Shown here: piece by piece, positions 14,925 through 22,740 of the stretch
Layout of the letters: every line of letters starts with the position of its first letter
Position numbering within the stretch: the first letter of the stretch is position 1
Assembly: GCA_910586365.1 (NCBI GenBank)
Contig: CAJUGP010000018.1
Coordinates: 1 to 41,561, forward strand
Source of the DNA: an uncultured Christensenella sp.
GTDB lineage: Bacteria; Bacillota; Clostridia; Christensenellales; Borkfalkiaceae
Reading direction: 5' to 3'
Length of the DNA stretch: 41,561 bases
Notes under the pieces: model-generated
Databases searched by the model: none
The model's input: only the letters and a program-made list of their open reading frames with translations
Told to the model about the DNA's origin: nothing
Translations under genes and position numbers: made by a program

Positions 14925-15557
14925 ATGAATTTGATTTTACTCGGCGCGCCCGGCGCAGGCAAGGGCACGCAGGCAACCAAAATCGCAGACCGTTACGGGC
15001 TTGTTCATATTTCCACGGGCGATATCTTCCGCGCGAACATTAAGAACGGCACCAAAATCGGCTTGCTCGCAAAAAGTTATATCGACAAGGGTGAGCTTGT
15101 TCCCGACGAAGTAACGTGCGAAATCGTAAAAGACCGCCTTACCTGGGAAGATTGCAAAAAGGGTTATCTGCTTGACGGATTCCCCCGCAACACCTTCCAA
15201 GCCGATTATCTCGACAAGTGCGCGAAGATCGACGCGGTCGTCAACATCAACATCGATTTTTCTCTGCTGATGGACCGTCTGTGCGGCAGACGCGTCTGCA
15301 AAGAGTGCGGCGAAAGCTATCACGTTTCCACGCTCGGCGGTAAAACCGACTGCGCGCGCTGCGGCGGCGAGCTGTATCAGCGCAAAGACGACAATCCCGA
15401 AACGGTGAAAAGCCGTCTTGACGTATACGAAGCGCAGACCGCGCCGCTCATCGAGTATTATACGAAAAAAGGCTTGATCCTCAATTTCACAGGCTCGGAA
15501 GCGCCTGCGGAAGTGCTGTTTGAAGAGATCAAAGCCAAGCTCGACGAATTGAAATAA
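14925..15557 (+). CDS. adk: Adenylate kinase, zinc-LID form
   Basis: 210 residues. P-loop GAPGAGKGT (7-15), the AMP-binding segment STGDIFRANI (30-39) and LDGFPRN (83-89). The LID carries four cysteines, C125, C128, C143 and C146, that should hold a structural zinc, as in Gram-positive adenylate kinases. It converts ATP and AMP to two ADP. Its place between secY and map is the standard one. Overlaps map by one base (TAATG). Confidence 0.98.
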   Translation: MNLILLGAPGAGKGTQATKIADRYGLVHISTGDIFRANIKNGTKIGLLAKSYIDKGELVPDEVTCEIVKDRLTWEDCKKGYLLDGFPRNTFQADYLDKCAKIDAVVNINIDFSLLMDRLCGRRVCKECGESYHVSTLGGKTDCARCGGELYQRKDDNPETVKSRLDVYEAQTAPLIEYYTKKGLILNFTGSEAPAEVLFEEIKAKLDELK

Positions 15558-16303
15558 TGGACATTTTCGTTAAGACCGAAGAAGAGCTTGCACTCTTGCG
15601 CGAGCCGAACGCGATCGTACGCGACTGTTTGAAATTCGTCGGCGAACGCATCAAAGCCGGCATGACGACGAAGGAAGTCGATACGCTCGTCTATGATTTC
15701 ATCAAGGCGAGCGGCGCAGAGCCTTCCTGTCTCGGTTACTGCGGGTATCCCGCATCGGCTTGCGTTTCGGTTAACGAAACGGTCGTGCACGGCATTCCGG
15801 ACGATCGGGTGATCCGCGAGGGCGATATCGTCAGCGTCGATCTGTGCGCTTATAAGAACGGTTTTCACGGCGACGGTTGCAGGACGTTCTGTATCGGGCA
15901 GGTTTCGGAAGAACGGCGCAAGCTCGTCCGCGTAACGGAAGAATGTTTTTTTAAGGGAATCGAGGGACTGAAAGCGGGTACGCCGCTCTACGACATCGGT
16001 TATAAAGTGCAGCAGCATGCAGAGAGCAACGGTTTTTCGGTTATCCGCGCCTACACGGGGCACGGCATCGGAAGAGAGATGCACGAAGATCCGTCCGTGC
16101 CGAATTTCGGAAGAAAGGGCACGGGGGTCAGACTTCCCGAAAACTGCGTGATCTGCGTCGAACCGATGATTGCGGCGGGCAAGTGGAAGGTGCGTATCCT
16201 CGACGACGGTTGGACGGCGGTTACGTGCGACGGCAAGAGCGCGGCGCATTACGAAAATACGCTTATCGTCCGCAAAGACGGCGTGGAAATTCTGACGCTG
16301 TGA
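15557..16303 (+). CDS. map: Type I methionine aminopeptidase
   Basis: 248 residues. Metal ligands D95, D106, H169, E202 and E233 are all visible (in DLCAYKNGFHGDG, GHGIG, VEPM and HYENT), with the substrate histidine H78. It removes N-terminal methionine from new proteins. Translation is probably coupled to adk through the TAATG overlap. Confidence 0.98.
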   Translation: MDIFVKTEEELALLREPNAIVRDCLKFVGERIKAGMTTKEVDTLVYDFIKASGAEPSCLGYCGYPASACVSVNETVVHGIPDDRVIREGDIVSVDLCAYKNGFHGDGCRTFCIGQVSEERRKLVRVTEECFFKGIEGLKAGTPLYDIGYKVQQHAESNGFSVIRAYTGHGIGREMHEDPSVPNFGRKGTGVRLPENCVICVEPMIAAGKWKVRILDDGWTAVTCDGKSAAHYENTLIVRKDGVEILTL

Positions 16304-16330
16304 ACAGAGAAAGAATATAAGGAGTGTTCC

Positions 16331-16552
16331 ATGTCGAAAGACGACGTGATCGAAACGGAAGGCAGGGTAATCGAAGCACTTCCCAACACAACGTTCAAAG
16401 TACGGCTCAATAACGGACACGTTATTACGGCGTATATCTCGGGAAAACTGAGAATGAATTATATTCGGATCATCGAGGGCGATTCGGTGAAGCTCGAAAT
16501 GAGTCCTTATGATCTGACGAAGGGCAGAATCACCTGGCGCAGCAAAAGCTGA
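16331..16552 (+). CDS. infA: Translation initiation factor IF-1
   Basis: 73 residues, a single OB fold: MSKDDVIETEGRVIEALPNTTFKV, GKLRMNYIRIIEGD and LTKGRITWR. IF-1 occupies the 30S A site during initiation. No KOW/L14e-type gene lies between map and infA, as it does in some Bacillota. AAGGAG precedes the start. Confidence 0.98.
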   Translation: MSKDDVIETEGRVIEALPNTTFKVRLNNGHVITAYISGKLRMNYIRIIEGDSVKLEMSPYDLTKGRITWRSKS

Positions 16553-16596
16553 TTGTTTCTGCAAAAAAATACTACTTATAACGAGGTAACAAGATT

Positions 16597-16713
16597 ATGA
16601 AAGTGCGTCCTTCTGTAAAACCCATGTGCGATAAGTGCAAGGTGATCAAAAGAAACGGAAAAGTTATGGTAATTTGCTCGAAAGATAAGAGCCATAAGCA
16701 AAGACAAGGTTAA
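16597..16713 (+). CDS. rpmJ: 50S ribosomal protein L36
   Basis: 38 residues: MKVRPSVKPMCDKCKVIKR...VMVICSKDKSHKQRQG. C11, C14, C27 and H33 make the usual CCCH zinc site. It lies between infA and rpsM as expected. A new promoter starts 7 bases after its stop codon. Confidence 0.96.
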   Translation: MKVRPSVKPMCDKCKVIKRNGKVMVICSKDKSHKQRQG

Positions 16714-16719
16714 AATCAG

Positions 16720-16748
16720 TTGACAGGTATCGTTCAGCGTGATATAAT
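16720..16748 (+). promoter_or_regulatory. Consensus promoter of the alpha operon
   Basis: TTGACA (16720-16725), 17 bases, TATAAT (16743-16748), both perfect. No terminator separates rpmJ from it, so rpsM-rplQ can be transcribed both by readthrough and from this internal promoter. Confidence 0.87.
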
Positions 16749-16754
16749 AATAAT

Positions 16755-16961
16755 CACGGTTTTGGGAATTTTTTCCGAAAAAGCGTAAATTTAAGTCGAT
16801 ATTCCGCACAATCGGGGGCGGAATTCGGCTTGCTTTGCGCTCTTTTGCATAAAAAAGAAAATAATCCTTTCCGCGGGGCGTATTTTCCACTACTCCCTTC
16901 GGGAACGGAACGCATATATACAAAAAAATTTATTTCACGAAACACGGAGGTTTCAACAAGA
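16755..16961 (+). promoter_or_regulatory. Structured 5' leader of rpsM
   Basis: About 207 nt without a gene. Helices seen include ATTCCGC (16801-16807) with GCGGAAT (16818-16824), and an outer TTCCG/CGGAA pair near 16868-16906 enclosing TCCC-TTC-GGGA. GGAGG lies 10 bases before the rpsM ATG. Since rpsD (S4) is in the operon, and S4 represses equivalent operons in other bacteria, the leader may be an S4 target. That is inference. Confidence 0.5.
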
Positions 16962-17330
16962 ATGGCACGTATTGCCGGTGTAGATTTACCGAGAGAAAAA
17001 CGGGTCGAAATCGGTCTCACGTATATTTACGGGATCGGTCTTGCCACGTCGAAAAAGATTCTTGCCGAAACGGGCATCAATCCCGACACGCGCGTAAAAG
17101 ATCTCGACGAGAACGACGTCTCGAAGCTGAGAGAGTATATCGACCATAACTATCAGGTTGAAGGCGAATTGAGAAGCGCCGTCAGCCTTAACATCAAGCG
17201 TTTAATGGAAATCGGATGCTATCGCGGCGTCCGTCACAGAAAGGGTCTGCCCGTGCGCGGTCAGAGCACCAAACGCAACGCAAGAACAAGAAAAGGTCCC
17301 CGCCGTACGGTGGCGAACAAGAAGAAGTAA
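16962..17330 (+). CDS. rpsM: 30S ribosomal protein S13
   Basis: 122 residues, starting MARIAGVDLPREKRVEIGLTYIYGIG and ending RGQSTKRNARTRKGPRRTVANKKK. The helix-two-turn-helix with RGxRHRKGLPVRGQ is present. S13 contacts P-site tRNA and bridges to the 50S subunit. The ATG at 16962 with CGGAGG is chosen; a longer in-frame extension lies within the leader. Confidence 0.97.
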   Translation: MARIAGVDLPREKRVEIGLTYIYGIGLATSKKILAETGINPDTRVKDLDENDVSKLREYIDHNYQVEGELRSAVSLNIKRLMEIGCYRGVRHRKGLPVRGQSTKRNARTRKGPRRTVANKKK

Positions 17331-17341
17331 GGAGATAGGTT

Positions 17342-17737
17342 ATGGCAGAGAAGAAAAAGCCCGTTTCGCGTAAGCGGAAGGAACTTAAAAAAATAGACAG
17401 AGGACAAGTCCACATTCAGTCTACTTTCAACAATACCCTCGTTACCGTTACCGATTTGAACGGCAACGTCATCTCCTGGTCGAGCGCAGGTTCGCTCAAC
17501 TTCAAGGGATCGCGCAAGGGCACGCCGTTCGCGGCGCAGATGGCTGCGGAAACGGCGCTCAAAGCGGCGAAGGAACACGGACTTCGTTATGTGGAAGTAT
17601 ACGTGAAAGGTCCCGGCGCGGGCAGAGAATCCGCGATCCGCGCGATCGGCAACTGCGAAATGGAAGTAACGCTCATTTCCGACGTTTCGCCCATTCCCCA
17701 CAACGGCTGTCGTCCTCCCAAGCGCAGAAGAGTTTAA
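17342..17737 (+). CDS. rpsK: 30S ribosomal protein S11
   Basis: 131 residues: GQVHIQSTFNNTLVTVTDLNGNVISWSSAG, KGSRKGTPFAAQMAAE and the end SPIPHNGCRPPKRRRV. S11 is in the 30S platform. AAGGAGAT precedes the ATG. Confidence 0.98.
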   Translation: MAEKKKPVSRKRKELKKIDRGQVHIQSTFNNTLVTVTDLNGNVISWSSAGSLNFKGSRKGTPFAAQMAAETALKAAKEHGLRYVEVYVKGPGAGRESAIRAIGNCEMEVTLISDVSPIPHNGCRPPKRRRV

Positions 17738-17752
17738 TCAAGGAGCGAACAA

Positions 17753-18343
17753 ATGGCTATCAATAAATATCACAAACTGAAGAGATGCAGATTTTTGGAG
17801 CTTGACCCCGCCGTGATCGGTTGCAGCAAAAAGTCGATCAGAACGTCGGGCAGAAAGGGCAGAAAGATCAGCGAATACGGCATCCAGCTCCGCGAAAAGC
17901 AGAGAGCAAAATTTATCTATTGCGTTTCGGAAAAGCAGTTCCGTCATTATTATGACGTTGCCGACAGAATGAAGGGCATCACGGGTGAAAACATGCTTTC
18001 CCTGCTCGAACGCCGTCTTGACAACGTTATTTTCAGAATGGGCGTTGCGGCGACCCGTTTGCAGGCGCGTCAGCTCGTTTCGCACGCGCACTTCACCGTA
18101 AACGGCAGAAAGGTAGACGTTCCCTCCTATATCGTGAAAGCGGGCGACGTGATCGCGGTGAGAGAAAATAAGAAAAAGAACAAGTATTTTGAACAGATTA
18201 AGACGATGAAGGTCGTAAACATGCCGAAATGGTTGGAATTCGACCCCGAAAATCTGGAAGGCAAGGTGCTTGCTCTTCCTGCCCGTGAGGACATCGACAC
18301 GCAGATCGAAGAGCACATGATCGTCGAATTGTACTCCAAGTAA
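17753..18343 (+). CDS. rpsD: 30S ribosomal protein S4, divergent N-terminus
   Basis: 196 residues. From residue 40 on it is classical S4: SEYGIQLREKQ, ENMLSLLERRLDNVIFRMG, the S4 RNA-binding domain RLQARQLVSHAHFTVNGRKVDVPSYIVKAGD, and a normal C-terminus IVELYSK. The first 39 residues are unusual. They read MAINKYHKLKRCRF..., lack the ARY-GP start, lack the conserved PGxHG segment, and have only two cysteines (C12, C24) in place of a CCCC zinc site. Position in the alpha operon supports it as the housekeeping S4. It overlaps nothing and is followed by rpoA after 21 bases. Confidence 0.96.
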   Translation: MAINKYHKLKRCRFLELDPAVIGCSKKSIRTSGRKGRKISEYGIQLREKQRAKFIYCVSEKQFRHYYDVADRMKGITGENMLSLLERRLDNVIFRMGVAATRLQARQLVSHAHFTVNGRKVDVPSYIVKAGDVIAVRENKKKNKYFEQIKTMKVVNMPKWLEFDPENLEGKVLALPAREDIDTQIEEHMIVELYSK

Positions 18344-18364
18344 TAAAAATCAGGAGGTAGTTTT

Positions 18365-19315
18365 ATGATCGAAATCAGTAAAGCCCAAATCGACGTAGTG
18401 GAAAACGAAGCGAAGGATTATGCGAAAATTGTTGTCGAACCGCTCGAAAAGGGTTTCGGTCTTACCATCGGAAACTGTCTGAGAAGGATGCTGCTTTCCG
18501 CTCTTCCCGGAGCCGCAGTGCAGGGCATCAAATTCCCCGACGGAAAGGTCAAACACGAATTCTCCGCAATCGAAGGCGTAAAAGAAGACGTAACGGAGAT
18601 CATTCTTAACTTAAAGCTGCTCGCGATCAAGACGAGCGTGACGGATAAAGACTATACCAAGACGCTGCGCCTTACGAAAGAAGGACCCGCGATCATTACG
18701 GCGGCGGATATTTCGCAGGACGCGGAAATCGAGATCATCAACGCCGATCAGTATATCTGCACGGTAGACAAGGGCGGCGTGATCGATATGGAAATCACGA
18801 TCGGGCGCGGAAGAGGTTACAGGGCGGCGAAGGACAACAAGCAGCCCGTGATTGATTACATTCCCATCGATTCCATCTATACGCCCGTCAAGAAGGTCAA
18901 TTACAACGTCGAGCCTGCCCGCGTCGGTCAGGATATCGATTACGACAAGCTGACGCTCGAAGTGTGGACGGACGGAACGTTCTCGGGCAGAGATATCGTT
19001 TCGCTTGCCGCGAAGATCATGCAGGATCAGATTTGCCTGTTCGTTGAGCTTTCCGAGTGGGGCAAGACGAACACCGTCGTCGAACCCGAGGGATCGAAAC
19101 AGCAGCAAATTCTTTCCATGAAGATCGAGGAAATGGATTTCTCCGTGCGTTCTTACAACTGCTTGAAGAGAGCCAACATCCACACGGTGGAAGATTTGTG
19201 CAATAAGACGGAGGACGAGATGCTAAAAGTCCGCAATCTCGGCAAAAAATCCCTCGACGAAGTTATGCAAAAGCTGGAAGCGTTCGGACTTACGCTCGCA
19301 AAAAAGGAGGATTAA
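18365..19315 (+). CDS. rpoA: DNA-directed RNA polymerase subunit alpha
   Basis: 316 residues. The N-terminal dimerisation domain (about 1-230) includes EPLEKGFGLTIGNCLRRMLLSALPGAAV. A short linker (EPEGSKQQQI) leads to the C-terminal domain with SVRSYNCLKRANIHTVEDLCNKTE and RNLGKKSLDEV, the surface that binds UP elements and activators. CAGGAGG precedes the ATG. Confidence 0.98.
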   Translation: MIEISKAQIDVVENEAKDYAKIVVEPLEKGFGLTIGNCLRRMLLSALPGAAVQGIKFPDGKVKHEFSAIEGVKEDVTEIILNLKLLAIKTSVTDKDYTKTLRLTKEGPAIITAADISQDAEIEIINADQYICTVDKGGVIDMEITIGRGRGYRAAKDNKQPVIDYIPIDSIYTPVKKVNYNVEPARVGQDIDYDKLTLEVWTDGTFSGRDIVSLAAKIMQDQICLFVELSEWGKTNTVVEPEGSKQQQILSMKIEEMDFSVRSYNCLKRANIHTVEDLCNKTEDEMLKVRNLGKKSLDEVMQKLEAFGLTLAKKED

Positions 19316-19318
19316 CCC

Positions 19319-19825
19319 ATGCCTGGGAAATTAGGTAGAACGACGGAGCAGAGAATAGCGATTCTGAGAAATCAGGCTTCGCAGCTCCTGTGGTACGGAA
19401 AAATCGAAACGACGGCTGCCCGCGCGAAGGAGCTTCGCAGCTACGTTGAAAAGATCATCACGAAGGCGATCAACACTTACGACGACGTTGTCGAAACGGA
19501 AATCGTCTCCAAAGACAAGAAGGGCAAGGAGATCACGACCAAGACCTATAAAGACGGTCCGAAGAAACTTGCCGCCCGTCGCGCCGTTATGGCTAAGACG
19601 TACGACTTGCAGGAGATCAAGGCGTTCAGTGAAAAGAAAAAGGACTACAAAGCCCGCACCGCCGATATTCAGCATCCGCTTATGGATAAGCTCTTCAACG
19701 AGATCGCGCCCAAATACGCGCAGCGCAAAGAAGAGTTGGGTCAGGGCGGCGGTTACACGAGAATTTATTATCTCGGACAGCGCCGCGGCGATGCAGCGGA
19801 AAAGGCAATCATCGAATTAGTTTAA
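19319..19825 (+). CDS. rplQ: 50S ribosomal protein L17, long form
   Basis: 168 residues against a usual 110-130. N-terminal KLGRTTEQRIAILRNQASQLLWYGKIETTAARAKELRSYVEKII and C-terminal RIYYLGQRRGDAAEKAIIELV are typical. Between them lies an insert of about 40-45 charged residues (roughly 52-115, containing EIVSKDKKGKEITTKTYKDGPKK-like sequence). The start is 3 bases after the rpoA stop, with AAGGAGG inside rpoA. It is the last gene of the alpha operon. Confidence 0.96.
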   Translation: MPGKLGRTTEQRIAILRNQASQLLWYGKIETTAARAKELRSYVEKIITKAINTYDDVVETEIVSKDKKGKEITTKTYKDGPKKLAARRAVMAKTYDLQEIKAFSEKKKDYKARTADIQHPLMDKLFNEIAPKYAQRKEELGQGGGYTRIYYLGQRRGDAAEKAIIELV

Positions 19826-19833
19826 TGCGATCG

Positions 19834-19858
19834 AAAACACGGCTAAGCCGTGTTTTTT
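19834..19858 (+). terminator. Terminator of the alpha operon
   Basis: AAAACACGGC (19834-19843) pairs with GCCGTGTTTT (19847-19856) around a TAA loop and is followed by two more Ts. It begins 9 bases after the rplQ stop. Confidence 0.9.
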
Positions 19859-20003
19859 CGTGCCCGAAACAATCAATGCGCGCCCAAGCATATGCTTTGG
19901 AACGAATTTATGCGTAAAATGCCTTTATATGGGGGATCATTCCTATGTTTGAGCGTGCATAGCAAGAAAAACGGGCGAATTCGGCGCGAAAACGGAAAAA
20001 GAT

Positions 20004-20032
20004 TTGCAAATCGGTTTTCGCCGTGCTATAAT
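20004..20032 (+). promoter_or_regulatory. Extended -10 promoter for the M18 aminopeptidase
   Basis: TTGCAA (20004-20009), 17 bases, TATAAT (20027-20032) preceded by TGC. The rest of the gap 19859-20003 shows no convincing gene; a 12-bp palindrome AAGCATATGCTT lies at 19886-19897. Confidence 0.8.
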
Positions 20033-20070
20033 GTGGTATAAGAGAAATAAGATTTTATCGGAGGCGTTTT

Positions 20071-21468
20071 ATGGCGGACAAGAGCAAAGGACAGAAGTTA
20101 CAGGAAAAACTGTCGTACAAGAAAACCAACTATTTTGAAGTGGCGAGCGAACAGGAGCGGAAAGAAATTTTCGCTTATGCGGAAGGCTATAAAGCCTATC
20201 TCGATGCGGCGAAAACCGAGCGCGAGGCTTGCGCCGTCGCCGTCGAGGCGGCAAAGGCGAAGGGTTTCACCGAATATTCCTTCGGCGACGCGCTCAAAGC
20301 GGGTGACAAAAAATATTTCGTCAACCGCGGCAAATCGGTCGTGATCTTCCGCGTGGGAAGTAAAAATCCCGAAACGGACGGCTTCCGCGTGATCGCATCG
20401 CATATCGACGCGCCCCGTATCGACATTAAGCAGAATCCTCTTTACGAGGACGCGGGCATGTGTTTCCTCAAAACGCATTATTACGGCGGCATTAAAAAAT
20501 ATCAGTGGACGGCGATTCCGCTTGCGCTCCACGGGGCGGTCGTTCGCAAGGACGGCAGCAAGATCGAGCTTTCAATCGGCGAAAAACCCAACGATCCCGT
20601 GTTCTATATTGACGATTTGCTCCCGCATCTCGGCGCCGATCAAATGGCGGCGAAGGCGGGCAAGATCATCGAGGGCGAACAGCTCAACGTCGTAGTGGGC
20701 GGTTTGCCTTACGCGGACGGCGAGGTGAGCGATAAAATCAAGCTTACCGTATTGGAGTATCTTAGCAAACAGTACGGCATGTGCGAGGAGGATTTCCTTT
20801 CCGCCGAGCTTTCCGCCGTGCCTGCCTATCCCGCGCGCGATGTCGGGTTCGACCGCGCTCTCATCGGCGCGTACGGTCATGACGACAGAGTGTGCGCTTA
20901 TCCCGCTATGACCGCTCTTTTAGACGGCGAAACCGATCACACCGTGCTTGCCATGCTCGTCGATAAAGAAGAGATCGGCAGCGAGGGCACGACGGGCATG
21001 CAGTGCAAGGTTTACGAAGATCTCATGGAAGAGATCGCGCTTGCGCTCGGTGCGAATTTCAGAAAGGTGCGCGCGGCGAGCAAGTGCCTTTCTTCCGACG
21101 TAACGGCGGCTTACGATCCCAACTTTGCGGGCGTGTACGAAAAGATGAATTCCGCGATGCTTTCCTGCGGAACGGCAATGTGTAAATTTACGGGCGCGCG
21201 CGGCAAGAGCGGTTCTTCCGACGCTTCGGCGGAATTCGTGGGCGAAGTGCGCAAAATGTTCGAGGAAAGCGGCGTGATTTGGCAGACGGCGGAGCTGGGT
21301 AAGGTGGACGTCGGCGGCGGCGGCACGGTAGCGAAGTTTCTTGCCAACCTCAATATCGACACGGTGGATTTGGGCGTGCCCGTCATTTCCATGCACGCGC
21401 CTTGGGAATTGATCTCCAAAGCCGATTTGTACAGTAATTACAAGGCGTTTCTTGCCTTTATGAAATAA
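20071..21468 (+). CDS. apeA: M18 family zinc aminopeptidase
   Basis: 465 residues, full length for the M18 (aspartyl aminopeptidase-like) family. Probable metal and catalytic residues are H111 (ASHIDAPRID), D271 (GHDDRV), E300-E301 (DKEEIGSEG), D343 (SSDVTAAYDPNF) and H442 (SMHAPWE). It is a cytosolic dodecameric enzyme in known relatives that releases N-terminal, often acidic, residues from peptides. The symbol is taken by family resemblance. GGAGG precedes the ATG. The two-TM zinc-ribbon gene follows after 24 bases with no terminator between, so they may be cotranscribed. Confidence 0.92.
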   Translation: MADKSKGQKLQEKLSYKKTNYFEVASEQERKEIFAYAEGYKAYLDAAKTEREACAVAVEAAKAKGFTEYSFGDALKAGDKKYFVNRGKSVVIFRVGSKNPETDGFRVIASHIDAPRIDIKQNPLYEDAGMCFLKTHYYGGIKKYQWTAIPLALHGAVVRKDGSKIELSIGEKPNDPVFYIDDLLPHLGADQMAAKAGKIIEGEQLNVVVGGLPYADGEVSDKIKLTVLEYLSKQYGMCEEDFLSAELSAVPAYPARDVGFDRALIGAYGHDDRVCAYPAMTALLDGETDHTVLAMLVDKEEIGSEGTTGMQCKVYEDLMEEIALALGANFRKVRAASKCLSSDVTAAYDPNFAGVYEKMNSAMLSCGTAMCKFTGARGKSGSSDASAEFVGEVRKMFEESGVIWQTAELGKVDVGGGGTVAKFLANLNIDTVDLGVPVISMHAPWELISKADLYSNYKAFLAFMK

Positions 21469-21492
21469 TTTTTGCTGAAAGGAGGGGAGAAG

Positions 21493-21999
21493 ATGAACGA
21501 ACAGCAACATAATGCAACCAAAAAGAAATTGCGGATGATCGGGATTATTTTGATCATCGTCGGCGGGATATGCGCGATAACGGGCTTTGTCGATTTTTCT
21601 CTTGCCATGAACAGCGAAGAGGTTCGCATGCCTACGTTGTTTTTCCTCATATTTATCGGTTCGCCGATCATGGTCGCGGGGATCATATGTCTGATTTTCG
21701 GGTTCAAAAAAGAAATCGGTACGTATATCAAGAACGAATCGGTGCCCGTGATCAACGAGGCGGCGGGTGAGTTGAAACCGGCGATCAAATCAGTCGTGAG
21801 CGCCGTTAAAGAGGGCTTGAACGGGGAAGAAAAGCAAAGCGATCGCGTTTGCTCGCATTGCGGCAAAAGCAACGACGGCGATCATGCGTTTTGCTCGTTT
21901 TGCGGCAAACCGTTGGGAAAAACGTGCCCCGTTTGCGGCGCACAGCAGGAATACGGCGACGCATTTTGCGGAAAGTGCGGCGCGAAATTAGAAAATTAA
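21493..21999 (+). CDS. Two-TM protein with C-terminal double zinc ribbon
   Basis: 168 residues. Two hydrophobic helices at about 14-34 and 47-71 are followed by a helical linker and two CxxC-type zinc ribbons: C120, C123, C134, C137 and C145, C148, C159, C162 (motifs CSHCGK, CSFCGKPL, CPVCGA, CGKCGAKLE). Such membrane-anchored ribbons are common in Bacillota and have no assigned role. The ATG at 21493 has AAGGAGGGGAG upstream. It ends at the bidirectional terminator at 22011. Confidence 0.85.
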   Translation: MNEQQHNATKKKLRMIGIILIIVGGICAITGFVDFSLAMNSEEVRMPTLFFLIFIGSPIMVAGIICLIFGFKKEIGTYIKNESVPVINEAAGELKPAIKSVVSAVKEGLNGEEKQSDRVCSHCGKSNDGDHAFCSFCGKPLGKTCPVCGAQQEYGDAFCGKCGAKLEN

Positions 22000-22010
22000 A
22001 TGTTGGGCAT

Positions 22011-22044
22011 AAAAAAACGCCGTCCGTTCGGACGGCGTTTTTTT
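22011..22044. terminator. Bidirectional rho-independent terminator
   Basis: A 15-bp stem, AAAAAAACGCCGTCC (22011-22025) with GGACGGCGTTTTTTT (22030-22044), loop GTTC. T-runs on both strands serve the convergent genes ending at 21999 (plus) and 22055 (minus). Confidence 0.94.
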
Positions 22045-22054
22045 AATTTGTTTC

Positions 22055-22387
22055 TTATTGCTGCACGGGAACTTCGTTGTTCTCGATCGATTTGTTGATC
22101 GCGCTCTGCGCAAGGATGTAGTTCACCCAGCCGAAACCGACCAACGAAAGAATGAGGTAAAGGATGCCGCTTCCGCCAACCTTTTCGCCCAGCTTATAGT
22201 TCCAGTAAATGCCGTAGATGCCGAAACTGATCAGCGTAAACAGGAACGCCAAACCGCCGCTTGCGGTTTTCTGTTCGGGACAGAGCGTGTTACTGTCATT
22301 CGTCAGGCATACGAACCAGTAGATGCCATAAATACCAAACGTGATGATGGTAAAGATAATGGCAAGAGCAACATTTCTTTTCTTCAT
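22055..22387 (-). CDS. DUF4234-type small membrane protein (pair C)
   Basis: 110 residues with three hydrophobic segments (about 6-27, 45-63 and 72-90). Two FGIYGIYW motifs (residues about 18-24 and 56-62) each end a membrane helix, a hallmark of DUF4234 proteins. Function unknown. The ATG at 22387 has AAGGAGAG upstream; an in-frame extension to 22450 runs through the promoter and is rejected. It is divergent from the XRE gene at 22491 and its perfect promoter carries a palindrome, so it is the probable repressed target. Confidence 0.82.
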   Translation of the reverse strand: MKKRNVALAIIFTIITFGIYGIYWFVCLTNDSNTLCPEQKTASGGLAFLFTLISFGIYGIYWNYKLGEKVGGSGILYLILSLVGFGWVNYILAQSAINKSIENNEVPVQQ

Positions 22388-22429
22388 AACAACTCTCCTT
22401 TTTTCGACAATTTTTTTGCCGACATTATT

Positions 22430-22458
22430 ATTATATATGAGCATACTCATATTGTCAA
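22430..22458 (-). promoter_or_regulatory. Perfect consensus promoter for the DUF4234 gene
   Basis: On the minus strand: TTGACA (22458-22453), 17 bases, TATAAT (22435-22430). The spacer is almost completely filled by a palindrome (22435-22452). Confidence 0.88.
22435..22452. promoter_or_regulatory. Candidate operator palindrome, pair C
   Basis: ATATGAG (22435-22441) and CTCATAT (22446-22452), a perfect 7-bp inverted repeat with a 4-base centre, exactly between -10 and -35 of the DUF4234 promoter. The likely binder is the XRE protein encoded at 22491. Confidence 0.65.
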
Positions 22459-22475
22459 TGAGTTTTTACATAATT

Positions 22476-22484
22476 TGATATAAT
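22476..22484 (+). promoter_or_regulatory. Extended -10 promoter of a leaderless XRE gene
   Basis: TGA-TATAAT, with TATAAT at 22479-22484, no good -35, and then only six T bases before the ATG at 22491. The expected transcription start is the A of the ATG. Confidence 0.7.
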
Positions 22485-22490
22485 TTTTTT

Positions 22491-22694
22491 ATGATCATCG
22501 CACAAAGGATAAAGGAATTGCGGCTTGAAAAACGGTATACGCAAAAAGTTTTAGCCGAATTGGTTTATTGCGATCAGTCCATGATTGCCCGTTGGGAAAA
22601 AGAGGAATGCGAACCGACGGCTTCCGCGATCGTGAACCTATCTTCCGCGCTCGAATGCTCGTGCGATTATCTTTTGGGAAGATCGGACGAGTGA
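22491..22694 (+). CDS. Small XRE-family HTH transcriptional regulator (pair C)
   Basis: 67 residues, a lone Cro/C1-type HTH: MIIAQRIKELRLEKRYTQ, KVLAELVYCDQSMIARWEKEECEPTASAIVNLSSALECSCDYLLGRSDE. The start is fixed by domain alignment: the first helix begins at residue 2-3 and the next ATG is after residue 30. There is no ribosome binding site and the -10 box ends six bases upstream, so the mRNA is probably leaderless. It is divergent from the DUF4234 gene, with a palindrome in the shared region. Confidence 0.87.
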   Translation: MIIAQRIKELRLEKRYTQKVLAELVYCDQSMIARWEKEECEPTASAIVNLSSALECSCDYLLGRSDE

Positions 22695-22700
22695 AAAAAT

Positions 22701-22731
22701 AGCCGCCCCCGCGCAACGCGCGGGGGCGGCT
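22701..22731 (+). terminator. GC-rich terminator-like hairpin after the XRE gene
   Basis: A 14-bp stem, AGCCGCCCCCGCGC with GCGCGGGGGCGGCT, loop AAC, starting 6 bases after the stop codon. Only TTC follows, so termination efficiency is uncertain. Confidence 0.6.
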
Positions 22732-22740
22732 TTCGGTTAT

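Noticed and set aside
19850..20041. 63-codon open frame between rplQ and the aminopeptidase
   Set aside because: It begins inside the terminator and ends beyond the next -10 box; composition is not protein-like.
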